Below, piece by piece: positions 1-8,519 of a stretch of DNA of 64,000 bases (its first letter is position 1; each line of letters starts with the position of its first letter). The DNA comes from Deltaproteobacteria bacterium (GTDB taxonomy: Bacteria; Desulfobacterota; Binatia; UBA9968). The translations under genes and the position numbers were made by a program. The stretch is from contig JACPSE010000185.1 of assembly GCA_016193465.1 (NCBI GenBank), positions 1 to 64,000 on the forward strand, written 5' to 3'. The notes below the pieces were generated by a model, which saw nothing but the letters and a program-made list of their open reading frames with translations, made no database searches and was not told where the DNA came from.

Positions 1-27
1 GGCAGATCCGCGAGGAGATTGCCGCTC

Positions 28-465
28 GTGAGTATCCTGGATGAGTGGATCGTTTTTGATACCAACATCTGGATCTTCGGCCTCAGACGGGTCCCCGATA
101 ATCTCCCATGTGCTGAACTCCTTGAACATCTAGCCCGCCTCCGGGTTGTTCTTCCACGGCAAGTCCTGCAAGAGCTGCATGCCAACCTTTCCGAAGATGA
201 GATAAGAGTTCTCTTTCGTTTGCTCACGCGGTTTCCCGAAAGATTAAAAATTGATTGGGAAAAGACCAAGCCAGAAATTATAGCCAAGTATCAACGTCTG
301 GGCTGCAAACTTGGGGATGCAGTTGTAGCGGCCCATTTGGAAGAGCTAGAGATCAAGATACTCGTTTCGGAGAATCGGGACTTTCTGGAAGAGGTGAGAG
401 AGCTCCCTTTTCGACGGCTCAGTGCTGCCCAAGCATTGGCCGAGCTGGAGCAGAGTAAGAAATAG
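28..465 (+). CDS. PIN-domain ribonuclease-like protein (VapC-type toxin candidate)
   Basis: PIN domain proteins are Mg-dependent RNases, usually the toxins of type II TA pairs. The four acidic positions are visible, counted from a TTG at 19: D14 in FDTN, E52, D100 in GDAVVAA and D121 in NRDF. I prefer the GTG at 28, because GAGGAG at 12-17 is 10 nt upstream of it and only 1 nt from the TTG. The frame is open to the left edge, so the true start may lie outside the window. An AbrB-like gene follows after 20 nt. Most VapBC operons put the antitoxin first, so either this pair is reversed or the partner lies upstream. Confidence 0.8.
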   Translation: MSILDEWIVFDTNIWIFGLRRVPDNLPCAELLEHLARLRVVLPRQVLQELHANLSEDEIRVLFRLLTRFPERLKIDWEKTKPEIIAKYQRLGCKLGDAVVAAHLEELEIKILVSENRDFLEEVRELPFRRLSAAQALAELEQSKK

Positions 466-485
466 GAACGAGGGGTTAAAATATC

Positions 486-761
486 GTGCATAAAGCAATT
501 GTGTCAGCGAAAGGCCACGTAGTGATTCCGGCAGAACTTCGTCGGAAGTACGGAATCAAGCCAGGGACTGAGATTTGCTTCATCGAGCATGGCCACGAAA
601 TTATTCTCCAGCCCGTTACCGCGGAATATTTCCGCGGCCTTGTCGGAATGTTTAAGAGCAGAACCTCTATGACCAAGGCACTGCTTAGAGAAAGGGCACT
701 GGACAAGAAACGCGAGGAGGCGAAGTTTAAGAAGTTCAAAAAGCTATCTGGCTCTAGGTAA
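486..761 (+). CDS. AbrB/MazE-type swapped-hairpin DNA-binding protein (antitoxin candidate)
   Basis: The first 45 residues form a SpoVT-AbrB domain (AKGHVVIPAELRRKYG, then KPGTE). This fold binds operator DNA as a dimer. The C-terminal half is very basic (repeated KK/RR between about residues 60 and 91), unlike the acidic or hydrophobic tails that usually neutralise VapC toxins. Translation starts at GTG 486 with AGGGG about 10 nt upstream. It lies 20 nt after the PIN gene and is probably cotranscribed. Pairing with that toxin is inferred from position only. Confidence 0.75.
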   Translation: MHKAIVSAKGHVVIPAELRRKYGIKPGTEICFIEHGHEIILQPVTAEYFRGLVGMFKSRTSMTKALLRERALDKKREEAKFKKFKKLSGSR

Positions 762-884
762 TGCCCCGTTGTCTTTCGTTTCTTACGGAAAGAAGGCAGG
801 TTCCGATTGAAGCGTCGTACAATTCGATTTTGAGGTATAATACGCTTTGAAAGCTTTTTCCTTTACTAGGAAGGCTGCGGGAAG

Positions 885-1616
885 ATGGCTTACGGAAAAG
901 CTCTCGTGTTGATTCCGTGCTGCAGCGAGAAGCAGGTATCCGCTGTCCAGTTCCAAGCTGAAGCTCCTCTCTCTGGGATAGAATTCTTGCGGTCTGGCCT
1001 CAAGGCTATGCTAAAAGAAACCCCTGCACTGGCCAACAAGCCAGAGAATAGCGCGGGTCTCCTCAATGAAGGCGCACCTACAACGCCTGCTTACCTTCTA
1101 TACCGAGGCAAACTGTTTCGACCACTAAAGGAACTGTGGCGCCAGGAAACCGTGGAAGTTCTAATTGTGTCCGCCGCTTACGGGCTAGTAAAACCTAGGG
1201 AGTTCATAAGGACCTACGAGCTTCAGATGGGAGACCGTTTTGCTAATGGTCAGTCGGTATACCGCTACTGGGAAACAACCGGACTCGCTAATTTACTCGA
1301 AACTTACGTTCAAAACATGGAGGTATCCCATATTTGGAGCCTTCTCCCTAATTCTTATACGTCTCAGTCAAAGACTCCGTATCATCGTGTCTTTCGGGAT
1401 TACTGGATTCGAGCAGAAAAACGGGGAAAGCGATGTTTTTTGGTCAAGGTATTTACAGCCCGTGACCGCGCAGCTGGTACAGGCTCTGGCGCAAAGCGCG
1501 GCGAATGGCTGGCGGAGGTTTTCCGGGTAAACCCAGAAATGCTAACAGAAGACCGCCCATCTCAGACCGAGTTCCCTGGGCTTTCTGGTTTCCGCTTTCA
1601 GTATAAGCCATGTTGA
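885..1616 (+). CDS. YaaA-like / DUF6884-type protein
   Basis: 243 aa. The N-terminus (KALVLIPCCSEK) and the central block (VLIVSAAYGLVKP, then EFIRTYELQM) match the YaaA/DUF6884 fold: a strand followed by a CCS motif, then an S-A-x-YG-L-V segment and a Y-x-x-x-M segment. E. coli YaaA protects DNA under peroxide stress, and other family members sit in DNA-modification or defence loci. The exact role here is unknown. AGGAAGG lies 8 nt before the ATG, and a TATAAT at 836-841 may be its -10 box. The next gene starts 7 nt after the stop with its Shine-Dalgarno overlapping this stop, so the two are translationally coupled. Confidence 0.7.
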   Translation: MAYGKALVLIPCCSEKQVSAVQFQAEAPLSGIEFLRSGLKAMLKETPALANKPENSAGLLNEGAPTTPAYLLYRGKLFRPLKELWRQETVEVLIVSAAYGLVKPREFIRTYELQMGDRFANGQSVYRYWETTGLANLLETYVQNMEVSHIWSLLPNSYTSQSKTPYHRVFRDYWIRAEKRGKRCFLVKVFTARDRAAGTGSGAKRGEWLAEVFRVNPEMLTEDRPSQTEFPGLSGFRFQYKPC

Positions 1617-1623
1617 GGAGAAC

Positions 1624-2256
1624 ATGCTACCTAGCGAACGTTGTGTGCAAATCCACAAGTGCCTGTTGAGGAAATCGCTTCATGAGTTCCTCGGTCCTGG
1701 ATTGCCAAGAAACGGGCTATACTTTTTTTACGAAGAGGGCGAGATTTGTCCTCACACAGACGAGGGTAGGATTGTACGAGTGGGAAACCATCCTCGCTCC
1801 CAGAACGGTCTTATCCGTCGTCTTCGGATGCACTATGGCGGCAATAAAAATTCAAGCGTCTTTAGAAAATTTCTTGGAGGCGCTTTGCTAAGGCGCCAAG
1901 ATCCTAATCATCTATGTCTTCAGCCAGCTCCCGGCCAAGGCCATTGGGAGAAACAGGATGCAAAACCCTGTACTAACTGCAAGCCTATAGAAAAAGAGGT
2001 GAGCCGTCTTCTCCGGGAGAGATTCCGATTCCGTTGCGTTGAGATAATTGACCAAGAAGAACGCAACTACTTGGAAGAAAGGATTGTGGCTACCTTGGCA
2101 AGATGTCCAGAATGTCAGCCATCTCCCAACTGGTTGGGTCGATATGCTTACAATAAAAATGTGGTCAAAGCAGGGCTCTGGAATTCAGACTACGTCGACT
2201 CTTTGCCCCTAACACCAGACAATCTCAAGCGGTTTGAGCAGCTGGTCGGAAAATGA
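1624..2256 (+). CDS. GIY-YIG nuclease-like protein with two Cys pairs
   Basis: 210 aa. G31-L-Y33 followed by R-V-G at 52-54 and a downstream LIRRL helix matches the GIY-YIG nuclease core. Candidate catalytic acids are E151/E152 in the helix LEERIVATLA. Two CxxC pairs (C116/C119 and C161/C164) could hold a zinc ion. The family cuts DNA with one metal ion, but no target-recognition domain is obvious. GAGGAG at 1615-1620 overlaps the preceding stop, giving tight coupling to the YaaA-like gene. The pair is conserved-looking and intact. A nuclease plus a DNA-protection-type protein is compatible with a defence or DNA-modification role (inference). Confidence 0.6.
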   Translation: MLPSERCVQIHKCLLRKSLHEFLGPGLPRNGLYFFYEEGEICPHTDEGRIVRVGNHPRSQNGLIRRLRMHYGGNKNSSVFRKFLGGALLRRQDPNHLCLQPAPGQGHWEKQDAKPCTNCKPIEKEVSRLLRERFRFRCVEIIDQEERNYLEERIVATLARCPECQPSPNWLGRYAYNKNVVKAGLWNSDYVDSLPLTPDNLKRFEQLVGK

Positions 2257-2441
2257 CGGCATATTTTCTGACAAGGCTCGCACGCGGCTAGATTCAGGCA
2301 CTCACCGATATAGTTTCCTGCAGGATCTGTCGTATCCTCCTCTCCAAAATCAAAGGAAAGGAGAACTACGATGCGACAGGTTATCAAAAGGTTCCTAAAA
2401 CACCTTGGGATGGCAAAAAGGGGATGTCCTGGTTTTCTAAG

Positions 2442-3053
2442 CTATGTTTGTCCCACCCAACTGTCATCCGCGACTGCCAGCCAGCGGGAGCGGATCTTTT
2501 CGAAGAGATCCTCCGGCAAAGGGCCTGCTGCAAGCATAGCGGCGTTCTCCCGAATTCTTTCTGGCTTCGTCGTCCCGACGATGGCTGTATGAACGCCTGG
2601 CACACTCAGGGTGAAGCGGAGGGCGCCGGCGATGGCTTTGTTCAGCTCGCCTCGGAGGAAATCGTAATTTAGCTTCCGCAGCCGTTCCCAGTAAGGGTGG
2701 GCATAAGGATCGGCAGGCTTCCTCTTGCCGGATTTCCAGGCGGCGTTGGCGATGGGACGCTTGGCGATCACGCCGATGTTGCGCTCTCTGGCCAAGGGCA
2801 GGGTCAGCTCGAGCGCCTCTTGATCGGCGATGCTGACAGAGGTCTGCAAGGTATCAAACGCGCCGCATTCGACGGCATAAAGGGCGGCTTGACCGTCGCC
2901 GCTGTAGCCGATGTAGCGGGTGTGGCCGCGCTTGCGCGCTCCCCTTAACGCTTCGATCGCGTCACCCTTGTGTAGCTCGTCCTCCCCGCAGCTATGGAGT
3001 TGGACCAAATCCAGGTGATCGGTCTTTAAGCGCCGCAGTCTCCGCTTCTCCAC
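2442..3053 (-). pseudogene. Aldo/keto reductase, N-terminally truncated
   Basis: The readable part carries the second half of an aldo/keto reductase: KTDHLDLVQLH, then YIGYSGD, VIAKRP and a C-terminal helix ending WVGQT. About 100-120 N-terminal residues are missing, including the catalytic Tyr and Lys region. Immediately upstream in the same frame is the stop codon of the lipoprotein gene (3057-3059), so no longer start exists. GTG at 3053 is the only start available and leaves an incomplete TIM barrel. I read this as a remnant left by a deletion whose left end is at about 3056. Confidence 0.8.
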
Positions 3054-3056
3054 GCC

Positions 3057-3287
3057 TTACTTCACCTCTTTCTCCTTTTCCGTTCTCTCCTGGGCCTCCT
3101 TCTCGGTCTTCTCCAGCGCCGTTTTGGCGCCCTCGTACATCTTGAACTCCTTGGTCACGGCCTCTTTTACCGCCTCTTCGGCCTTGCTCTTTTCTTCCGC
3201 CGCCTTGCGCTCGTCTTTCTGCCCACAGGAGGAAACGAGCACTAAGAGCAGCAAGTAAGGAATCCAACAAGTCTTTGTTCGGAGCAT
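3057..3287 (-). CDS. Small charged lipoprotein
   Basis: 76 aa. The start at 3287 has a GGAGGTG ribosome site 6 nt upstream. The signal peptide ends in a lipobox (LVSSC), so the mature protein should be lipid-anchored. The rest is a Lys/Glu-rich amphipathic coiled coil with no recognised domain. It abuts the truncated aldo/keto reductase, whose first codons continue in the same frame after this stop. The normal C-terminus could therefore have been altered by the same rearrangement. Function unknown. Confidence 0.65.
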   Translation of the reverse strand: MLRTKTCWIPYLLLLVLVSSCGQKDERKAAEEKSKAEEAVKEAVTKEFKMYEGAKTALEKTEKEAQERTEKEKEVK

Positions 3288-3346
3288 CTGTTTCACCTCC
3301 CCTGTTCTTGGCACACTAGCAAAATCGGCTTTCGGGCAAAAGCCTT

Positions 3347-4210
3347 TTAGTGAGTGAAAGACAAAGCAATTACCCCCGCCACGACGCAGAAGGTGCCGGT
3401 AACGGCAGCGGCGCCGAGCCGCTCCAGATCCCTGAAGAAAACCGCCACGAAGAGCATGGTCCATATCGGCGCAGTCGCGGTGATCGGCGATACCAGGACC
3501 ACAGGGCCGGAGGAAAAAGCGGCCAGCATCGAGAGGACCCCAAGCGTTTCAAAGATGCCGCCCATGATAAACGGCCAGAGCGCCTTTCTGTGCCACAGGG
3601 GCTTCTCTTTGCTTAACGGCGACGAAAGATAGACGGTAAAGGCGAGGAGAGAGATGGGGCCGACCAGGGCCGTAAGAAAGAGCGGCTCGTTGGAAACCGT
3701 CAAAGCGTAGCGCCTCAACGGATGGGCGACCGCTGTCACCAGAGCCGTTACCAGGGGAAAGAGCAGGTGGCGCTTGCGAAAGTTGACGATCCGGTCTTCC
3801 AGTCTCCACGTCGTGAGGATGAGCCCCGTGACCACGAGCAAGGTTCCCATCACCCCCAGGGCACTGAGCTCTTCGCCCAGAACGGCGACCCCGAGAATCA
3901 CGCTAAGGATCGGGAAGCTGTTGCGGAGCGTGACCGCGCGGGAGGCCCCCACCTTTTCGATTCCTATATAATTGCACAGGCGCATCACGGGCTGCAAAAG
4001 GCCTGTAAGCGTGATGGCAGCGACGGCGGCAAATTTAACCGTGGGAATCGTTCCCTGGGCGAGCACGGCAGCCCATAGAAGAATGGTGTGGGCGATGAGC
4101 GAGACAAGCGTGGCGGTACCGGCAGTGGAATAGTTGAGCCCTTGCTTTACGCTGACGTTTGCCAGGCCAAAGCCGATTGCGGATAGGAGCGCCAGGAGGT
4201 GAGGAGACAT
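3347..4210 (-). CDS. EamA/DMT-family membrane transporter
   Basis: 287 aa from the ATG at 4210. About ten hydrophobic segments form two five-helix repeats, as in EamA (drug/metabolite) transporters. The N-terminal helix LLALLSAIGFGLANVSVKQG and the helix with SFPILSVILGVAVLGEELS are typical. Substrate cannot be told from sequence; family members export amino acids, nucleosides or drugs. The frame stays open to 4291, but that would overlap the end of egtD, so the start just after the egtD stop is preferred. Same strand as egtD, 16 nt downstream of it, so probably cotranscribed. Confidence 0.8.
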   Translation of the reverse strand: MSPHLLALLSAIGFGLANVSVKQGLNYSTAGTATLVSLIAHTILLWAAVLAQGTIPTVKFAAVAAITLTGLLQPVMRLCNYIGIEKVGASRAVTLRNSFPILSVILGVAVLGEELSALGVMGTLLVVTGLILTTWRLEDRIVNFRKRHLLFPLVTALVTAVAHPLRRYALTVSNEPLFLTALVGPISLLAFTVYLSSPLSKEKPLWHRKALWPFIMGGIFETLGVLSMLAAFSSGPVVLVSPITATAPIWTMLFVAVFFRDLERLGAAAVTGTFCVVAGVIALSFTH

Positions 4211-4226
4211 GGATGCGGTGGCCGAT

Positions 4227-5261
4227 CTAGGAGACAGATTTGCGGAACAGTAAAAGCGAAAACCACTCGTTAGCATCCGTAAAATGGCCAACGGGGTTCA
4301 AGCCGAAAAGCTGGAGCTGCCGCTGCAGCCGGAGCGGCTCGAACTTCCGGCTGATCTCGACTAGAATCCTGTCATCTTTTTCCCAAACGAAGAAAGTCTT
4401 ATAGGAAGGAAAATGGATCTCCTGTGTGGCGGTCGAGATGGCATACATCTCTATCTGCTGCCATTCCGGGTTATACCAGGAGTGATAGCGCATCTTTTTT
4501 AAATCGAAATTGCCCTTCGTGAGCCGGTTGATGCTGACAAAAACGTTGAGGATAAAATCGGCAGTCACCCCTTGAGAGTCGTTGTAGGCCTTTTCCAGGA
4601 TTTCCACCTCTTTGACGCGATCTGTGCCGAGCAGCAGGAAATCTTTGGGCCCCATAGAGCGGGAAAGGTGAAGAAAGAAGCGGGTGAATTCGGAGCGGTT
4701 GAAGTTTCCGACCGTACTGCCCAAAAAGACAAATAGGGTAGGCAGGCTTGTGTCGACGCTGGAAATTCCCTCCTCATATCGGGAACAGAGCCCGTGAAAG
4801 GTCAACTGGCGGAACCGGCGTTTAACGGTATCTCTAGACGCCAGCAGGCTCCTCAGGCTCACGTCGATAGGGGCAAAGGTTCCGCCTTTCCTCAGCCGGA
4901 CCTGCTCCCTCAAGAGATGCATGGTTTTCTTCGATGTTCCCGCGCCCAGTTCCACGATGCACTCTACCGGCGCCGCGGCGATAATCTCAGCGGCCTTTTC
5001 AGTAAGAATCGAGTCCTCCGTTCGGGTCAGATAGTATTCGGGAAGCTCGCAGATCTGTTCGAACAGTTGAGAGCCCCTTTCATCGTACAGGTGGTATGGC
5101 TCCAACCAGCGAGGTTGGTCGTGCAGAGTTCTCAAAATGGATAGAGCGGGATTTTCGTGTGAAGGGTCGCTTTTGAGTGTCCAGATAGATGGTCTGAGCG
5201 CGCGCCATAGCGTTTTTTGGCCTGCGGAAAAAATGCCGTGATTGTTTTCTTTTTTTCGCAT
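4227..5261 (-). CDS. egtD: EgtD-like L-histidine N-alpha-methyltransferase
   Basis: 344 aa. SAM-dependent enzyme that trimethylates histidine to hercynine, the first step of ergothioneine synthesis. Signature pieces: YDERGSQLFEQICELPEYY, TRTEDSIL, the SAM loop VELGAGTSKKT and FLGSTVGNF (FPGSTVGNF in most relatives), then LGTDRVKE. The start at 5261 (MRKKE) avoids overlap with the divergent ABC gene at 5334; the frame continues upstream only as antisense of that gene. No egtB or other ergothioneine gene is adjacent, so the later steps must be encoded elsewhere or the product is hercynine itself. It is divergent from an OpuC-type betaine importer, and hercynine is itself a betaine. Confidence 0.88.
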   Translation of the reverse strand: MRKKENNHGIFSAGQKTLWRALRPSIWTLKSDPSHENPALSILRTLHDQPRWLEPYHLYDERGSQLFEQICELPEYYLTRTEDSILTEKAAEIIAAAPVECIVELGAGTSKKTMHLLREQVRLRKGGTFAPIDVSLRSLLASRDTVKRRFRQLTFHGLCSRYEEGISSVDTSLPTLFVFLGSTVGNFNRSEFTRFFLHLSRSMGPKDFLLLGTDRVKEVEILEKAYNDSQGVTADFILNVFVSINRLTKGNFDLKKMRYHSWYNPEWQQIEMYAISTATQEIHFPSYKTFFVWEKDDRILVEISRKFEPLRLQRQLQLFGLNPVGHFTDANEWFSLLLFRKSVS

Positions 5262-5333
5262 GACCACCACGACTATAAGTGAAAGACGGCTGGAATGTCT
5301 AGCGCACATCGTGGTAGGTTGTGCCGGTAGCGT

Positions 5334-6104
5334 ATGAGCACAAACGGACAGAAAGCCATAGAGTTCCATAACGTGAGCTTTCGTCTCTTCAATGGCAAGA
5401 CGCTGCTCTCCAACCTTGAGGTGGAGATCTATCAAGGCGAAACGCTGATTCTTCTTGGACGCAGCGGCTGCGGTAAGACCACAACGCTTAAGTTGATTAA
5501 CCGTCTCCTGGATCCTACCGATGGGGAGGTAGTGGTAGAGGGCACAGCAACGACGCAGTGGGACCAGATCCGGCTCAGGCGGCGGATCGGATACGTCATT
5601 CAAGAAATCGGTCTCTTTCCTCATTTGACAGTCGAAGAGAACGTTGGGGTCGTCCCGCGTCTCGAAGGATGGGACGCAGAGAAGATCAAGATTCGGGCGC
5701 GCAGGCTCCTCGATATGGTGGGATTGGACCCTGATAGGTTCGCCGCCCGTTACCCGGCCGAGCTTTCCGGCGGCCAACGCCAAAGGGTGGGCGTCGCGCG
5801 CGCCCTGGCGGCGGATCCGCCCATTATTTTGCTCGACGAGCCCTTCGGCGCCCTGGACCCGATCACGCGCAGAGAACTGCAGCAGGAATTTCGCTCTCTA
5901 CAAAAGCGTCTTGGAAAAACCATGGTCTTCGTCACCCACGATGTGCGCGAGGCTTTTTTCCTTGCCTCCCGCATCGCTCTGCTTAAAGACGGGAAGCTGG
6001 TGCTGCTCGGGCAGCCGGATGATCTTCTAAAATCGGATGACCCTGAGGCCAGGGCCTTTGCTGACTGCCTGCGGGAGCCTGAGTCTGCAGAGGGAAGGGC
6101 ATGA
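5334..6104 (+). CDS. OpuC/OsmV-type osmolyte ABC transporter ATP-binding protein
   Basis: 256 aa ABC ATPase: Walker A LGRSGCGKTT (41-50), Q-loop Q90, signature LSGGQRQRVG (144-153), Walker B IILLDEP (164-170) and the H-loop in VTHD. It matches the ATPases of glycine betaine/choline/carnitine importers. The C-terminal CBS domains that sense ionic strength in OpuCA and OpuAA are absent, so gating is probably different. Its stop overlaps the next ATG (ATGA). The gene diverges from egtD across about 70 bp. Confidence 0.9.
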   Translation: MSTNGQKAIEFHNVSFRLFNGKTLLSNLEVEIYQGETLILLGRSGCGKTTTLKLINRLLDPTDGEVVVEGTATTQWDQIRLRRRIGYVIQEIGLFPHLTVEENVGVVPRLEGWDAEKIKIRARRLLDMVGLDPDRFAARYPAELSGGQRQRVGVARALAADPPIILLDEPFGALDPITRRELQQEFRSLQKRLGKTMVFVTHDVREAFFLASRIALLKDGKLVLLGQPDDLLKSDDPEARAFADCLREPESAEGRA

Positions 6105-7672
6105 ACCTCTGGCAATTTGTGCTGCAGAATCGCGCTGAAGTCCTGGAGCTGACCCTGGAGCACCTCTTTCTCGTGGGACTTTCGACGGGGATCGCCGTGC
6201 TCATCGGCGTTCCCCTCGGCATCATGCTCACGCGCTGGCCCGCGCTCAGCAAGCCGGTGTTGGGCTTTGCCAATGTGATGCAGACCGTGCCCAGCCTGGC
6301 TCTATTCGGCTTTCTCATCCCGCTCAACATCTACTTGTTCCATGTGCGGATCCTTGGGGGCATTGGGGCGCGCACTGCCATTGTCGCGCTGGTCCTCTAC
6401 GCCCTGCTGCCGATCATCCGCAACACCTTTACCGGCATCAGCGGCGTAGACCCGGCGATCCGCGAGGCCGGACGCGGCATGGGTATGACGAACCGGCAGC
6501 TCCTGTTCCACGTCGAGATTCCGCTCTCTCTGGGCGTCATTATTGCCGGCGTGCGTGTTGCCGCGGTGATCTCTGTCGGGACCGCTACCATAGCGGCGGC
6601 CATCGACGCGGGCGGCCTGGGGCGATATATCTTCCGCGGCCTCAGAATGAACGATAACACGCTTATCCTGGCCGGGGCGGTTCCCGCTGCCTTGATGGCG
6701 TTGGCGGCGGACCTGGTTTTCGGGTGGGTGGAGCAGTTTTTTGGTACAGGCACTGCGGAGCGGTTCAAGAACCGGCGGGTTATCTTAGCTGCTCTCTTGT
6801 TGGCGGCTGTGGTCGGTGTCTGGGGCGTCATCACGCTCTACCCGGCGAAAACGGGCGGGCGCGTCGCCGTAGGTTCCAAGGATTTTACTGAGCAGATTAT
6901 CCTGGGGGAGATCCTGGCACAGGTCATCGAGTCCGAAGCTGGATTACGGGTAGAGCGGCGCTTCGATCTCGGCGGCAACCTCACACACGAGGCGCTGGTG
7001 GCTGGCGAAATTGATGCTTATGTAGAGTACACGGGCACTGCCCTTACCGCTATCCTTAAACGTCCGCCAGTGAGCGACCCGCGAGAAGTGTACCGCCGCG
7101 TCAAGGAGGAATATGCCACGAAATTCGGCATCGAATGGACCGAGCCCCTGGGCTTCAATAATACCTTCGCTATCCTGATTCGGGGCGAGGATGCGCGCCG
7201 CCTCAAGCTCAATACGATCACGGATGCCGCGCGCCCCGCGCCAAAGTGGCGCGCCGGTTTCGGACAGGACTTTATGTCTCGCCCCGACGGCTATGCGGGA
7301 TTCGCCCGCACCTACGGCCTAAGGTTTATGGAGCTGCGCGAGATGGACCTCTCGCTGACTTACCGTGCGCTGGTCGACCACCAGGTGGACTTGATCGCGG
7401 GTAATTCCACGGATGGGTTGATTGCGCGCCATGACCTCGTTCAACTCGCGGATGACCGCCGCTACTTTCCGCCTTACGATGCGGTTCCTCTGGTGCGACA
7501 GGACACTCTCAGCCGCCATCCCGAGGTGCGCCATGCCCTCAATATGCTTGGAGGATTGATTTCAGTCGAGGAAATGAGGCAATTAAACTACCAGGTGGAT
7601 GGAGAGCACCGGGGGGTCAAAGAGCTGGTTCAAGAGTTTTTACGGAAAAAGAGACTAAAGGGCGATGAGTAA
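6101..7672 (+). CDS. OpuC-type permease fused to glycine betaine/choline-binding protein
   Basis: 523 aa two-domain protein. Residues 1-215 form the membrane permease (MQTVPSLALFGFLIPL, then the EAGRGMGMTNRQLL coupling segment). A hydrophobic helix at about 228-248 anchors a periplasmic binding domain (VAVGSKDFTEQIILGE, then VAGEIDAYVEYTGTA). These are hallmarks of OpuCC/OpuBC-like receptors for quaternary ammonium osmolytes. Such permease-receptor fusions are known in this family. With the upstream ATPase the importer is complete in two genes. An 8-bp hairpin lies 23 nt after the stop. Confidence 0.9.
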   Translation: MNLWQFVLQNRAEVLELTLEHLFLVGLSTGIAVLIGVPLGIMLTRWPALSKPVLGFANVMQTVPSLALFGFLIPLNIYLFHVRILGGIGARTAIVALVLYALLPIIRNTFTGISGVDPAIREAGRGMGMTNRQLLFHVEIPLSLGVIIAGVRVAAVISVGTATIAAAIDAGGLGRYIFRGLRMNDNTLILAGAVPAALMALAADLVFGWVEQFFGTGTAERFKNRRVILAALLLAAVVGVWGVITLYPAKTGGRVAVGSKDFTEQIILGEILAQVIESEAGLRVERRFDLGGNLTHEALVAGEIDAYVEYTGTALTAILKRPPVSDPREVYRRVKEEYATKFGIEWTEPLGFNNTFAILIRGEDARRLKLNTITDAARPAPKWRAGFGQDFMSRPDGYAGFARTYGLRFMELREMDLSLTYRALVDHQVDLIAGNSTDGLIARHDLVQLADDRRYFPPYDAVPLVRQDTLSRHPEVRHALNMLGGLISVEEMRQLNYQVDGEHRGVKELVQEFLRKKRLKGDE

Positions 7673-7694
7673 GAAGCAAGCGGCTGCGCCCGGT

Positions 7695-7725
7695 CCAGGC
7701 ACGATCATCGGCTCCTTGTGCCTGG
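7695..7725 (+). terminator. Hairpin after the osmolyte transporter (possible terminator)
   Basis: CCAGGCAC at 7695-7702 pairs with GTGCCTGG at 7718-7725 across a 15-nt loop. No T-tract follows, so it may act only as an mRNA 3' stabiliser or not at all. Confidence 0.3.
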
Positions 7726-7883
7726 CGACTCTGGGGAGGGTAAAGGTCGACAAGGTGTTTTAGTAATTGTCCTTTTGGCTTCGCAGAATTCGTGAGCCGT
7801 AGGCGTGTCGGCCCACGCCGGTTATTGGATAGGCTGATAGAATATGGTAATAGGCAGTTTAGCGCGGTACGGAAGGAGCCAAG

Positions 7884-8390
7884 ATGAAAAAAGCGTTGGG
7901 CCTAATCGTTTGTTTCTTCGCGCTGTTGGCAACTTTGCGGGCGGATGCCGGTGAGACCGTAAGCTGTAAAGTTAGGGCGCTGTTCCCGAGTCAGGGGACT
8001 GTCAGCGAAGCGGTCATACAGGAGATCCGCCAGACTCGTTCGATGTTGTCTCTGGCCCTTTATGGTTTTGATAACCGGGAGTTGGCGGAAGAGCTGGCGA
8101 AACTGGCCAGGCGCAGGATAAATGTAAGGGTTAAGATCGACTCGGCGAAGAGCGAGGAGAAGCGGGAGAGCAAGATCGTGGAATATCTCCGGGCTGCGGG
8201 AGTCCGCGTGCAGGCCGTAGCCCCGGAGGGGAGAAATCACAACAAGTTTGCCGTGATCGACCAGGACAAAGTGATCACAGGGTCCTATAACTGGACTTTG
8301 AAGGCTGAGAAAAACTGGGAGAACCTGCTTATCCTTGATTGCCCGGAACTGGCCAAGCTGTACGTTAGGGAATGGGAGGCGATTCAGTAA
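7884..8390 (+). CDS. Secreted phospholipase D-like (Nuc-type) protein
   Basis: 168 aa with a clear signal peptide (MKKALGLIVCFFALLATLRADA). One HKD catalytic motif is present (HNKFAVID, then GSYNW), the pattern of Nuc-like endonucleases that work as dimers. It probably acts in the periplasm on nucleic acids or phosphodiesters. The ATG is preceded by GGAGCC. It stands alone, with about 210 bp upstream and 130 bp downstream free of genes. Confidence 0.88.
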   Translation: MKKALGLIVCFFALLATLRADAGETVSCKVRALFPSQGTVSEAVIQEIRQTRSMLSLALYGFDNRELAEELAKLARRRINVRVKIDSAKSEEKRESKIVEYLRAAGVRVQAVAPEGRNHNKFAVIDQDKVITGSYNWTLKAEKNWENLLILDCPELAKLYVREWEAIQ

Positions 8391-8519
8391 AGATTTGTTC
8401 GCCGCCAGCCTTGCCGTTTGACATGCCTCAGGCCATCGAATAATCTTCCTCGTGAGTCCGCCTTGCCACTAAAGTGATGGCGGATGTTCCGTTCAAGATC
8501 ACTACGTTCAGGAGGATAG

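Noticed and set aside
2371-2592. Short plus-strand frame with a good ribosome site (GGAAAGGAG, ATG 2371)
   Set aside because: After about 14 codons it runs antisense through the aldo/keto reductase remnant. It may be the start of a lost gene, but nothing identifies it.
5262-5783. N-terminal extension of egtD by 174 codons
   Set aside because: It is antisense to the start of the ABC ATPase gene, and known EgtD proteins begin near the position I chose.
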